In this document: positions 49,839 through 58,704 of the stretch, piece by piece | Numbering within the stretch: position 1 is the first letter of the stretch | Layout: each line of letters opens with the position of its first letter | Position numbers and translations under genes: made by a program | DNA from: Streptococcus pasteurianus | GTDB lineage: Bacteria > Bacillota > Bacilli > Lactobacillales > Streptococcaceae | Direction: 5' to 3' | NCBI RefSeq assembly: GCF_004843545.1 | Contig: NZ_CP039457.1 | Location: 1,268,501 to 1,332,500, forward strand | DNA: 64,000 bases | The notes under the pieces: model-generated | Databases searched by the model: none | What the model was told of the DNA's origin: nothing | Seen by the model: only the letters and a program-made list of their open reading frames with translations

Positions 49839-50036
49839 ATGAAAGTATCAATAATTCCCCAAAAATGTATTGCTTGTGGCCTATGCCAGACATATTCTAA
49901 ACTTTTTGATTACCATGATGACGGTATCGTCAAATTCTCTGATTCTGAGGACTTAGAAAAAGTTGTTCCTAACTCAGATCAAGACGCCCTCACTGCTATC
50001 AGGTCCTGCCCAACAAAGGCTCTTACGATTTTGTAG
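49839..50036 (+). CDS. single [4Fe-4S] ferredoxin
   Basis: A 65-residue electron carrier. Three cysteines are in CIACGLC (C10, C13, C16) and the fourth in RSCPTKAL (C57), so one 4Fe-4S cluster. No ribosome site precedes the ATG; the promoter places the RNA start at the start codon. Its 3' end overlaps the convergent ebsA-like gene by 14 bp. The TrxB-like reductase at 9754-10764 could reduce it (inference). Confidence 0.92.
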   Translation: MKVSIIPQKCIACGLCQTYSKLFDYHDDGIVKFSDSEDLEKVVPNSDQDALTAIRSCPTKALTIL

Positions 50037-50514
50037 GAGCTTTTTCGTTAGCCTTGTAAACTTCGAAGTAATCTAGCTTGATAAAATTGTCTATCAATTC
50101 TACTTCGCCAAAAAAGTCAGGATGAACTGCCAAAGCATCTAAAAAATATTTCTTAGGCCATTTTCTCATATAAAAAATACGATCTGGCTGATTTTTGATT
50201 TTTATGATAATCCCAGATTTGTTGACTTCAATCTTTTTAATCTGCGCAATCGCTACGCTTGATTTTCTAAAAGGATTCAAAGAAACAATCCGTAATCTTC
50301 CATTGTCTTCGATAACGAAATACCGATGAAAACCAAGACCAACCAGCACAATAAAGATAGCAAATAAGATAAAAAATTGACTTGGTATTTTTGTCCGCTC
50401 AAACAGTAATGATAAGCCGATAAACATTGGCGCTACGGCAATTGACCAATAGATAATTGACCAAGATAACTCAGGTTGCCAATGGTATCGCATCTTTCCA
50501 AAGATTTTAATCAT
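50023..50514 (-). CDS. EbsA-family membrane protein
   Basis: A 163-residue protein with two helices (IIYWSIAVAPMFIGLSLLF and FFILFAIFIVLVGLGF) followed by a PH-like cytoplasmic part (RLRIVSLNPFRKSSVAIAQI). It resembles enterococcal EbsA, once called pore-forming; its role is not established. It stands 53 bp after pepT, in the usual streptococcal order. Confidence 0.8.
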   Translation of the reverse strand: MIKIFGKMRYHWQPELSWSIIYWSIAVAPMFIGLSLLFERTKIPSQFFILFAIFIVLVGLGFHRYFVIEDNGRLRIVSLNPFRKSSVAIAQIKKIEVNKSGIIIKIKNQPDRIFYMRKWPKKYFLDALAVHPDFFGEVELIDNFIKLDYFEVYKANEKAPTKS

Positions 50515-50567
50515 AACAGTCCTCCATTAGTCGATTCTAACAAACAATACTTATGTAAAGCTTAAGG

Positions 50568-51785
50568 TTATTTTTGGACAATGCCGACAATAACATCCAC
50601 AGCTTTTTCCATTGTTTGAAGACTGACAAATTCAAAGCGGCCATGCATATTTTCACCACCTGCAAATAGATTTGGTGTAGGAATTCCCATAAATGAGATT
50701 TTTGAACCATCTGTTCCGCCACGAATTGGCTCGATAACTGGCTTGATTTCCAAATCTTCCATGACTTCCTTAGCAAGTTCAACTGGTGTCATGTCTTTTT
50801 CAATGATTTTCTTCATATTGTAGTATTGGTCATGAAGATTGACAATGACACTTTCTTTACCTAATTCAGCATTCATCTTATCAGCAATTTCTTGAACCAA
50901 TTTTTTACGATTTTCAAATGAGTCGTCTTCAAAATCACGGATAATATATGAGCTGTGCGCTTTTTCCACAGTACCTTCCGTACCATGTAAATGGAAGAAT
51001 CCTTCATAGCCTTCTGTATTTTCAGGACGTTCATTTTCTGGTAGTTGATTATGGAAATCAATCGCTAGTTGCAAAGCGTTAATCATTTGATTTTTAGCTG
51101 TTCCTGGGTGAACGTTACGTCCCATGAAATCAACTTCCAAAGCAGCTGCACTAAATGTTTCGTATTGAATTTCGCCAAGTGGTCCACCATCGACCGTGTA
51201 AGCAAAGTCAACGTTGAAATCATCAACATCGAATTTATCAGCACCGACACCGATTTCTTCGTCAGGACCAAAACCAACACGAATCTCACCATGTTTGATT
51301 TCAGGATGAGCTACCAAGTATTCAACGGCTGTCATGATTTCAGCAATACCTGATTTATCATCAGAACCAAGAAGGGTTGTTCCGTCAGTTGTTACCAAGG
51401 TTTGACCAAGGTAGTTATTTAAATTAGGAAATTCTTCTGGATTGAGGGCATAACCAGATTGACCAAGTTCAATAGCGCCACCTGCATAATTTTCAATAAC
51501 TTGTGGTTTGATACCTTCAGCGTTGAAATCAGCTGTATCCATGTGTGCGATAAAACCAATTTTACGTGTTTTTGTTGCATCGTTAGCTGGTAGAGTACCA
51601 ACAAGATAGCCATTTGTCAAATAGTGCACATCTTGCAAACCAACTGCCTCCATCTCAGGCTTCAAAACGTTTAATGCAAAGTCAACTTGAGTCTGAGTTG
51701 AAGGTGTTGTAGTACTATCAGGATTACTACGCGTATTCACTTTCACGTAGCTTAAAAAACGATTTAATAAATTTTCGTAAGACAT
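50568..51785 (-). CDS. pepT: tripeptide aminopeptidase T
   Basis: A 405-residue M20B zinc peptidase releasing the N-terminal residue of tripeptides. Metal ligands lie in [42 protein letters not shown] and later FDGG-like VDGGPLGE; C-terminal [22 protein letters not shown] (shown as [13 protein letters not shown]) binds the substrate. AGAGGTG precedes the ATG; a TGC-TATAAT -10 lies at about 51812-51820. Confidence 0.96.
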   Translation of the reverse strand: MSYENLLNRFLSYVKVNTRSNPDSTTTPSTQTQVDFALNVLKPEMEAVGLQDVHYLTNGYLVGTLPANDATKTRKIGFIAHMDTADFNAEGIKPQVIENYAGGAIELGQSGYALNPEEFPNLNNYLGQTLVTTDGTTLLGSDDKSGIAEIMTAVEYLVAHPEIKHGEIRVGFGPDEEIGVGADKFDVDDFNVDFAYTVDGGPLGEIQYETFSAAALEVDFMGRNVHPGTAKNQMINALQLAIDFHNQLPENERPENTEGYEGFFHLHGTEGTVEKAHSSYIIRDFEDDSFENRKKLVQEIADKMNAELGKESVIVNLHDQYYNMKKIIEKDMTPVELAKEVMEDLEIKPVIEPIRGGTDGSKISFMGIPTPNLFAGGENMHGRFEFVSLQTMEKAVDVIVGIVQK

Positions 51786-51823
51786 TATTCACCTCTATTT
51801 TTTTCATTACCATTATAGCATAA

Positions 51824-51925
51824 AAAAGCAGTCCAGTGGACTGTTTTTTCATGAGTCTTGAAATTAATGAACGAGTTCAGTCCAGTGGACTGTTTTTTAA
51901 CGAGTCATAAAATTAATAAACGAGT
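51824..51925. repeat. tandem 49-bp repeat carrying palindromic terminators
   Basis: Two imperfect 49-bp units (about 51828-51876 and 51877-51925) each start with the palindrome CAGTCCAGTGGACTG (51829-51843, 51878-51892), followed by TTTTTT and ending AACGAGTT. The left copy is also preceded by AAAAAA, so it can end leftward transcripts of the lipoprotein gene; it also touches the pepT promoter. Confidence 0.85.
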
Positions 51926-51946
51926 TCGTTTTAAAATTTAAGACTT

Positions 51947-52528
51947 TTATTCTGATACATGATAATAAGCTTTGTTAGCGATATCTCCAGAACTAATATC
52001 GGCAGAAGAAATTATACGGTCTTTTGATACCTCAGAATTATCACTTTGTCCGTTCAAATAATCACTAGAAAAGCTAGTATTAGCAGGTACAATGTAAAGT
52101 GTCACATTTGTTTTTGACCCTGTTTGAACATCTAAGAGTAAGATTCCATTTTGATCAATATCCAGAAAATCAGCCGTTAACCCTTCTGTTGCCAATCCTG
52201 CATCATTAAACGTCAAAGTTTCCCCAGAAGCATTCTGCCACGTTCCAGCCATTGTTGAATAGTCTGCTTTCAAAATAGCACCTGTATTAATTGGGGCTAA
52301 CGTAACTTCTGTTGATGATGAACTTTCCGTTGATGATGCTTCTTCTGATTCAGATGAAACAGTTAATGATGTACTTGTCTCACTTGAACTTGTCGATTTC
52401 TTAACACTACTACTTACGGTAGTTGACGAAGAACTCTGATTGGTACTATTTTGCGAATGCGTAGAACACGCCGCTAGCAATCCTAAAGACAAAAGTAAGG
52501 TTAGGTAACATCTCAATTTCTTTTTCAT
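51947..52528 (-). CDS. Ser-rich lipoprotein (DUF6287-like)
   Basis: A 193-residue lipoprotein: signal MKKKLRCYLTLLLSLG, lipobox LLAAC with Cys21, a Ser/Thr spacer (24-75), then a small beta domain starting near ADYSTMAGTWQNASGETLTF. The domain resembles DUF6287, of unknown function. It is 12 bp after the lysozyme gene, and its ribosome site lies in the loop of a small hairpin made with the lysozyme stop region. Confidence 0.82.
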   Translation of the reverse strand: MKKKLRCYLTLLLSLGLLAACSTHSQNSTNQSSSSTTVSSSVKKSTSSSETSTSLTVSSESEEASSTESSSSTEVTLAPINTGAILKADYSTMAGTWQNASGETLTFNDAGLATEGLTADFLDIDQNGILLLDVQTGSKTNVTLYIVPANTSFSSDYLNGQSDNSEVSKDRIISSADISSGDIANKAYYHVSE

Positions 52529-52540
52529 TGGTAACCTCCT

Positions 52541-55519
52541 TTACCATGTGAAGCGACCAGTATAATCAATGTTTTCATCTAAAGCATGTGATAATTTAGG
52601 TGATACACTTGTATATTGCCATGCCGCTGCTGATGAATAATAAGCAAGGGATTTAGCCGTTTCTTGATCTAAATAGGTGTATCCATAAACATAGTGAGCT
52701 ACCCAGAAATTAGACATGCCAAATGTTGATGTGCTAACTTTTCCGCCCTTGATATCCAACCAACTTGCCATTGTATAGTAAACCAAGTCACCATAACCAA
52801 GGCGAGTCATTTCTTCTTTCCAAGCTTGCGTGTTAGCATTAATATCTCCATTTAGCATTTCTGAAGCTTCCATATCATTAACCATAACTGTTGAACTTGA
52901 AAGCCCTAATGATTTTGCAACCGAAACAAAGTATTGCGCTTCGGCTTTAGCTTCCGCAGCCGTTTCATAATGTGAATAATGATAAGCTGAAACTTTCAAA
53001 CCAGCTGCTTGTGCGTTGCTAATTTGAGAACTTGCATATGGATTGGTATAACTTGTTCCTTCTGTCAATTTAACAACCACACCTGTAATTCCTTGACTCT
53101 TCAATGATAGGAATTCACTAACTGAAATAACGCCATTATGACTACTGATGTCAATGAAATAGGACGACTCTTGCTGAACAGGTTGGTCTGCATTAAAAGT
53201 ATAGCTACCTAGATTATAACCTGATGTTGTCCCATCACTAAAATCAACATAGACATGCACCGTATAATCACCTTTGATGTAATCATGATACTTTTCATCT
53301 ACTGTTAAGCTTGCTGTGCCATTAGTAATATCTGATGTTGTGTACCAGTAAAGGTTAGATTGATCACTTTCTGACCAAGCCGCTACACGAATGAATTTCA
53401 ATTGCTTACTTGTGCTTGTCTCAGAGACTGTAACAGTCAATACTCCACTATCTTTAGCATAATTTGAAACAGTTATTGTTGGTGCTGTTGCACTTGTTTC
53501 TGTGACTGTAAAACCTTTGGTTACAGCTAAGCCGATAAAATGATTGCCGAGTTTGCTTTGCCCATAAACGTGAACATTGTAGTCACCTGAATCATAATGA
53601 TGATCTTTCAATGAAATGGTACCAGTATAAGTTGATGAATCTTCTTTAGTTGCAGTTAACCAATCAATATCATCTTGTCCGTTTACCGTACTCCAAACTG
53701 GTAAAGATACTGATTTGATATAAATTGGCACATTTGTCACCGTGACTTTGTAGGTATTGTCATCAACTTTAGTAATAGTTGTTTGAACATTTGGCTTTTC
53801 AATAATAATATCTGTCGCATTCAAACCAACGGCTTTACCTGTTTCAAATGAATACGTGTGAATATGATAAGTTCCATATCCTGAATGATTTTCATATGAT
53901 GCTAAAGCTGTTCCAGAAGAACTTGCATCGTACCAAACCAAATCATCTTGACCTTCGTCATCTGACCAAACCGCAAATTTAACCTTGCTATAATCCGTTA
54001 CGGTATTAGAATCCAATGTTAAAGCAATACCATCACTTGTCAGGGTTGCCGTCACATCGTTTTTAGGCGTTGGTTTTGTAATTTGATAAGCTCCCAAAAC
54101 TTGCCCCACACGTGTACCGTCAGCGTAGTCAGTATAAACGTGAACATTGTAAATATCTGATGTGTTAGAATGATTAGCAATATCAATCGTTACACGCGCA
54201 GAATTATTGGTAATCATTGGTGTGTACCAGATAAGGTCGTCCTGCCCTTTATCCTCTGACCAGACAGCGATAGCAACTGATGTGATTGTTTTTGTTGCAG
54301 AGCTACCAGTGACAACGACATCAAATGTTGTTTTATTCTCAGAATAATTAACAACTGAAACTGTGGCATTAGGACGAGTATCTACATTATCAAAACCAGA
54401 CGTTACTGCCAAACCAATTAAGCCACCTGTGATACTGCTTTGTCCATAAATATGGGCGCTATAATGACCATTGTTACTATTATGATTGGCAACTGAAATC
54501 GTAGCTTGGTAAGTTCCTATCCCAGTTTGTGTAGCAGAATACCATTTTATATCATCTTGGCCATTTTTATCAGACCAAACAGGCACTAAAATACTAGTGA
54601 TGCTATCAGGCACATTGTTAATTGTAATGGTGAAATTGCCATTGCTCGTTTGTGTAATATTTGTTGTGACTTCTGGCCGTGCCACCGTTACAGTCATAGC
54701 ATTCAAACCAGTAGTTTGACCATTTTTGAAAGAATAGGTGTGAATATTGTAAATACCGTAATCTTTATGATTTGATAAATCGATATAAGCCGCACCAGAA
54801 GCATCTGCATCATACCAAACCAAATCATCTTGGTCATTATTGTCAGACCAAACCGCAAATTTTAGAGATTCTCCTGCTGTGATAATTCCATTATATTGAA
54901 TGGAAAGCGTATTTCCAGAAACAGAAGCCTCTACTAATGATTTTTGAGTCTGGGTTGAAGTCACTTTCTTTGCTGTTGATTGCACCAATGACGTCGCAAG
55001 ACTTGCTGTATTGACTTCAGAAACAGTATCAGTATTCACAGTCAAAGTTTCAGTCTCATTGTCATCTTCCGTAGCTTCTTCATCCACAGCACTAGTGATT
55101 GTAGTGCTTGTTTCTACCACTTCTGCTGTTTGAGAATCCTCACTGACTTCTTCTGCTTTTTTATTAGCACTAGGGTTATCTGACATATCAGACAACCCTG
55201 ACTCATTAGCTACTACTGTCGCATCTGTTGTGTCTGTAGTTGCTGAATCTATTGAAGAATTATTTTCAGAAACCGTTGTTTCGTTACCGCTATCTTCTAC
55301 AAGCGACTGTTCAAATAACGATTCCGTTGCTTGTTCTACTTCGGATACAGATGTATCTGCAAAATTGTTTTCTGTCGTTGATGAAACTTGCTCCGCTTGA
55401 ATATTCTCAGCTGTTGTAGAAATCGTTGTATTTTCATCTGCCAAAACTAAACCTGAGCTTAGAAAAGCTCCGATAATCACTGGCGATAAAAGACAACTTC
55501 GCAGGACATTCTTTTTCAA
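52541..55519 (-). CDS. secreted GH25 lysozyme with six GBS-Bsp-like repeats
   Basis: A 992-residue secreted protein from a TTG start (55519) with GAGGAGG 6-7 nt upstream. Signal peptide to VLA27; acidic Ser/Thr-rich region 28-195; six Bsp-type repeats with WSD/WSE...QDDLxWY cores at Trp 224, 315, 420, 518, 609 and 715, in subtype order A-B-C-A-B-C; GH25 muramidase 787-992 with D790 (FIDIS), E820 (KLTEG), D882 and E884 (VNDMEASE). It should cut peptidoglycan glycan strands outside the cell. Upstream promoter TTGAAT-17-TACAAT at 55553-55581. The CHAP protein upstream carries the same repeats. Confidence 0.92.
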   Translation of the reverse strand: MKKNVLRSCLLSPVIIGAFLSSGLVLADENTTISTTAENIQAEQVSSTTENNFADTSVSEVEQATESLFEQSLVEDSGNETTVSENNSSIDSATTDTTDATVVANESGLSDMSDNPSANKKAEEVSEDSQTAEVVETSTTITSAVDEEATEDDNETETLTVNTDTVSEVNTASLATSLVQSTAKKVTSTQTQKSLVEASVSGNTLSIQYNGIITAGESLKFAVWSDNNDQDDLVWYDADASGAAYIDLSNHKDYGIYNIHTYSFKNGQTTGLNAMTVTVARPEVTTNITQTSNGNFTITINNVPDSITSILVPVWSDKNGQDDIKWYSATQTGIGTYQATISVANHNSNNGHYSAHIYGQSSITGGLIGLAVTSGFDNVDTRPNATVSVVNYSENKTTFDVVVTGSSATKTITSVAIAVWSEDKGQDDLIWYTPMITNNSARVTIDIANHSNTSDIYNVHVYTDYADGTRVGQVLGAYQITKPTPKNDVTATLTSDGIALTLDSNTVTDYSKVKFAVWSDDEGQDDLVWYDASSSGTALASYENHSGYGTYHIHTYSFETGKAVGLNATDIIIEKPNVQTTITKVDDNTYKVTVTNVPIYIKSVSLPVWSTVNGQDDIDWLTATKEDSSTYTGTISLKDHHYDSGDYNVHVYGQSKLGNHFIGLAVTKGFTVTETSATAPTITVSNYAKDSGVLTVTVSETSTSKQLKFIRVAAWSESDQSNLYWYTTSDITNGTASLTVDEKYHDYIKGDYTVHVYVDFSDGTTSGYNLGSYTFNADQPVQQESSYFIDISSHNGVISVSEFLSLKSQGITGVVVKLTEGTSYTNPYASSQISNAQAAGLKVSAYHYSHYETAAEAKAEAQYFVSVAKSLGLSSSTVMVNDMEASEMLNGDINANTQAWKEEMTRLGYGDLVYYTMASWLDIKGGKVSTSTFGMSNFWVAHYVYGYTYLDQETAKSLAYYSSAAAWQYTSVSPKLSHALDENIDYTGRFTW
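53190..54925 (-). repeat. two-copy A-B-C superrepeat in the GH25 protein
   Basis: Six repeats of 91-106 residues fall into three subtypes. A carries FAVWSDxxxQDDLVWYDA and HIHTYSF/NIHTYSF; B carries LPVWS/VPVWS, NGQDDI and HIYGQ/HVYGQ; C carries AxWSE and VHVYxDxxDGT. Like subtypes are 294, 294 and 295 residues apart. Confidence 0.8.
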
Positions 55520-55552
55520 ATGCTTCCTCCTCTTTTTTACTTCCTTTTCACC

Positions 55553-55604
55553 ATTGTAACATGAATCTTTATGGCATTCAAGCGCATATAAATGCAATAT
55601 AACA
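55553..55604 (-). promoter_or_regulatory. lysozyme promoter with partial VicR-like box
   Basis: -35 TTGAAT (55576-55581), 17-bp spacer, -10 TACAAT (55553-55558). Just upstream, TGTTAT (55599-55604), 5 nt, ATTTAT (55588-55593): the first half fits the VicR/WalR hexamer, the second only 4 of 6. Confidence 0.5.
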
Positions 55605-55634
55605 AATAGCGACTTCAAAATCGCCGCCTTATGA

Positions 55635-56975
55635 TTAATCTGGATAAATGTAGGTTACACTTCCACCCCAAAATGAATCAAGTGGATTAAACCAACCACG
55701 GAAATTCGCTATGTATTGATTTCCAGCGTAATTAGATTCTTTAACTTGAATACGTGTATTACTAGCTACATCTGTCACATAAGCTACGTGACCGTAACCG
55801 TCTCCATCATTGGGCCAAACTGCAATCGCCCCCACACGTGGCGTTGAACCAGTCCTAAATCCCTTAGCTCTGGCATTTGTAGCCCAGCCACCAGCATTTC
55901 CAAGCCAATTCGGAATCCATGGTGCTAATGATTTCACCGCCCAAGTACACTGACCAACAGGGTAAGTATTCGTTTCATTGATGTAAGTCGTGATACGAGG
56001 GGTTGGGGTAGCATTCTGATTTGGAACATTGTCTGCTCTAAAACCTGAAGTTCCTTTCAATCCTTCAAAGTTATTAGTAATCGCATTTTGACCATAGATA
56101 TGGACACTATAGTCTCCTGATGCATAACCATGATTTGCTAAATTGATTTGCGCCTTATATGTCCCATTATCTACTTTAGTAGTAGTGTACCATTTTATAT
56201 CATCTTGACCATTTGCGTTAGACCAAGCAGGTACAGCGATAGAAGTAATGTATTCTGGCACATTAGTTACTAATACATCGTAAGTTGTATCGTTAACTTT
56301 GTTAATCTGATACGAAACTTCTTGTTTATTAATGACAATGTCTTGACCATTAATTCCAATCATTTTCCCACCTTGAGATAAATAAGTATGAACAAAATAT
56401 CTTCCATATCCGTTATGATTTTTCAAATCTGCTTGCGTAATTCCTTTACCACTATCTTCATACCATCTTAAATCATCTTGATCATTCTCCTCAGACCAAA
56501 CTGCATATTTAATCTGACCATTTGATGGTGCATAAATATCTGTTGTCATTTGGATAGCACCATTTTTTACGGAAATTTGCGGTGCTTTCGGGTTAATCTT
56601 AGTATTCTCCAAAGCAACTCCTGAACAACTACCGTCCGTGTAATTTGTATAAATATGCGTGATGTAATTTCCTGCACGATTACCATGATTTGCTAAATTA
56701 AATTGAACTTTGACTTTCCCCCCTGATACATTTGAATTTGTGTACCACTTCAAATCATCTTGACCATTTTCTTCAGACCAAATAGCAACACTAATCCCTT
56801 TGATTGCTTTTCCGTTATCTGACTGCTGCGCTGTAACTTCAAATGTTTTACTTGCAGAATCAAAATTAGTTTTAGAAACAATGGCATTCCCTTGCTGATC
56901 AGCAAAAACGGGATGTGAAAGACAAGTCGCACCTAGTACAACTGTTGACAATAAAGCTGTTTTAAGTTTACTCAA
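55635..56975 (-). CDS. secreted CHAP-domain peptidoglycan hydrolase with three GBS-Bsp-like repeats
   Basis: A 446-residue secreted protein. Start is TTG at 56975 with GGAG 9 nt upstream; signal peptide to VFA25. Three Bsp-type repeats (Trp 66, 160, 251) in order C-A-B, then a CHAP domain (about 325-446) with C343 in GQCTWAV, H396 in GYGHVAYV and E413 in VKESNYAG. It should cleave peptide bonds or the amide in peptidoglycan. It lies 115 bp upstream of the lysozyme gene and shares its repeat family. Confidence 0.92.
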   Translation of the reverse strand: MSKLKTALLSTVVLGATCLSHPVFADQQGNAIVSKTNFDSASKTFEVTAQQSDNGKAIKGISVAIWSEENGQDDLKWYTNSNVSGGKVKVQFNLANHGNRAGNYITHIYTNYTDGSCSGVALENTKINPKAPQISVKNGAIQMTTDIYAPSNGQIKYAVWSEENDQDDLRWYEDSGKGITQADLKNHNGYGRYFVHTYLSQGGKMIGINGQDIVINKQEVSYQINKVNDTTYDVLVTNVPEYITSIAVPAWSNANGQDDIKWYTTTKVDNGTYKAQINLANHGYASGDYSVHIYGQNAITNNFEGLKGTSGFRADNVPNQNATPTPRITTYINETNTYPVGQCTWAVKSLAPWIPNWLGNAGGWATNARAKGFRTGSTPRVGAIAVWPNDGDGYGHVAYVTDVASNTRIQVKESNYAGNQYIANFRGWFNPLDSFWGGSVTYIYPD

Positions 56976-57057
56976 AAAGCTGTTCTCCTTCTTTGTATAA
57001 TGTGTTTACACTATATAATTCGGAAAAACAGCTATAAAATCGGTGAAAAATATAGAA

Positions 57058-58647
57058 TTATTTATTTAATTTCGCATTCTCAATAGTATCACTTAAAGAA
57101 AATAAAACTAATCTTAGTTTTTGAACTATTCTCTTCCAAAGAACTGTTTTCTTCAGTTGTGGAAATTTAAATAGACCAAATGCAGCGACGGGAAATAGTA
57201 ATACAATATAAGGGTAAGCGTATTGACTTTTAGTTTCCCAAACGATATGAAAAAGAAAGCCTCCTGAAAAATAAATATACGGATAAAAAATGAGGGAATT
57301 TACCACTTTTTGTGAACCAACTAAATAAAATAGAAATACTAAACTTCCAAAATAAATCAAAAACAGTATTGCAGTACTAAAAAGTGAAAAGAATTTATAG
57401 AAAAACTTTCCATTATATACACTTTTCCAAAGAAAAGTCCTCACTCCTTGGTTAAGAGCTGGAGCTGGACCTGACCAGATACTTTGAAATAAACCTTCTG
57501 TCCAAGTTGAAAGAACTTTTGTTGCAAAGAAATCCCATGCATACTTAGGGTGACCAGTTAAATAAGCCAAGCGTTCTTTAACCTTATATTGACTTAAAAT
57601 TTTAATTTTTTCAAAGTCTCCTTTGTTTTCTACATACACATTATCTATTGATTCATCGTACCAGCCTGGTAAGCGAGGAGATTTTGGATTATCATCTAAT
57701 CCCATTGCAATCCAAGCGATATGTGGTGTGCCAGAAATATCACTTCCGTTTGATAAATTTTTATAGTGACTATCGATACTGGTATTAGCTGCAGAAAGCA
57801 TTGTAAATAAAACGATTATTCCTAAAAAAGAGGGGAAAGCTTTATGATTAATTGCATCCAGAATTAAAATAATGCTTATCGTAACAACCAAAATAATATA
57901 ATTATTTCTAATAACCGTTGCGCAAGTGAGTGCGATGATTAAGCTAACCAAGAATCTTAATTGTCTTTTCTCAAAATAAGCGATTAAACAATATATTGCT
58001 ATCATGGAAAAAAATAGCCCAGGTACTAATCCATACACAAAAAGTATTGAAAAAAACTGTGGTAAAAATATAAATGATATCACAATTGATATTTTTGAAA
58101 TTTCTTCATTATCAAAGAGTTTTTTCGTTACTCTCCAGTTTAAATAGTTAATAGCAATAATCATAATATAATTCAAAAGAAAGAAAATCTTAGCATTTTT
58201 TGCACCTGTAAGTAATAAAATAATTCTTTCATAGGTCACTAAACCTAATTGATGGGGGAATCGATACAAATAAGAATTTATTTCCAAATAACTAAAATCA
58301 CCATTATTTAAACCACGAGCAGCATCATATACCGCTACAGCGTCATTTCTTAAAATTCCCGATACCGAAAGAAATAAATAAATAGCAAAAATAGTGTATG
58401 CAAGTACTCCTAGAAAAAAGATCCTTTTTGCACTACTCTTTCTTAGATTGGCTATTACAAAATAAAATATCCCAAGAGCAAGAAAAAGAATTAGAAGAAA
58501 CAAACGATTTTGCTTTATTTCAGCCAATTCTGAATATCTTGGGATAAAAGTTCGATAAAATAAACTAATTAAAGTAATCATCGTAAATAAAAGCAGTGAC
58601 CAAGCATGAAGTAAATTGATGATTACATCATGGCATTTCTTTAACAT
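57058..58647 (-). CDS. GT-C type membrane glycosyltransferase, cell-wall polysaccharide cluster
   Basis: A 529-residue protein with about 12 helices. An acidic loop after the first helices (SGILRNDAVAVYDAARGLNN) and a long extracellular loop (SIDSHYKNLSNGSDISGTPH) fit GT-C enzymes using polyprenyl-phosphate sugars. It closes the polysaccharide cluster and probably adds a side-chain sugar outside the membrane. Whether it equals SccQ or GacL of other species I cannot say. Confidence 0.75.
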   Translation of the reverse strand: MLKKCHDVIINLLHAWSLLLFTMITLISLFYRTFIPRYSELAEIKQNRLFLLILFLALGIFYFVIANLRKSSAKRIFFLGVLAYTIFAIYLFLSVSGILRNDAVAVYDAARGLNNGDFSYLEINSYLYRFPHQLGLVTYERIILLLTGAKNAKIFFLLNYIMIIAINYLNWRVTKKLFDNEEISKISIVISFIFLPQFFSILFVYGLVPGLFFSMIAIYCLIAYFEKRQLRFLVSLIIALTCATVIRNNYIILVVTISIILILDAINHKAFPSFLGIIVLFTMLSAANTSIDSHYKNLSNGSDISGTPHIAWIAMGLDDNPKSPRLPGWYDESIDNVYVENKGDFEKIKILSQYKVKERLAYLTGHPKYAWDFFATKVLSTWTEGLFQSIWSGPAPALNQGVRTFLWKSVYNGKFFYKFFSLFSTAILFLIYFGSLVFLFYLVGSQKVVNSLIFYPYIYFSGGFLFHIVWETKSQYAYPYIVLLFPVAAFGLFKFPQLKKTVLWKRIVQKLRLVLFSLSDTIENAKLNK

Positions 58648-58704
58648 AAATTTCCTAAAACCCCTTTATAAATAATTGCTATCTCTTAAAATAGTCAAGA
58701 TAGT

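Noticed and set aside
56994..57016. Dyad around GTGTTTACAC upstream of the CHAP gene
   Set aside because: Arms are short and imperfect, and spacing does not match VicR or another site I know.
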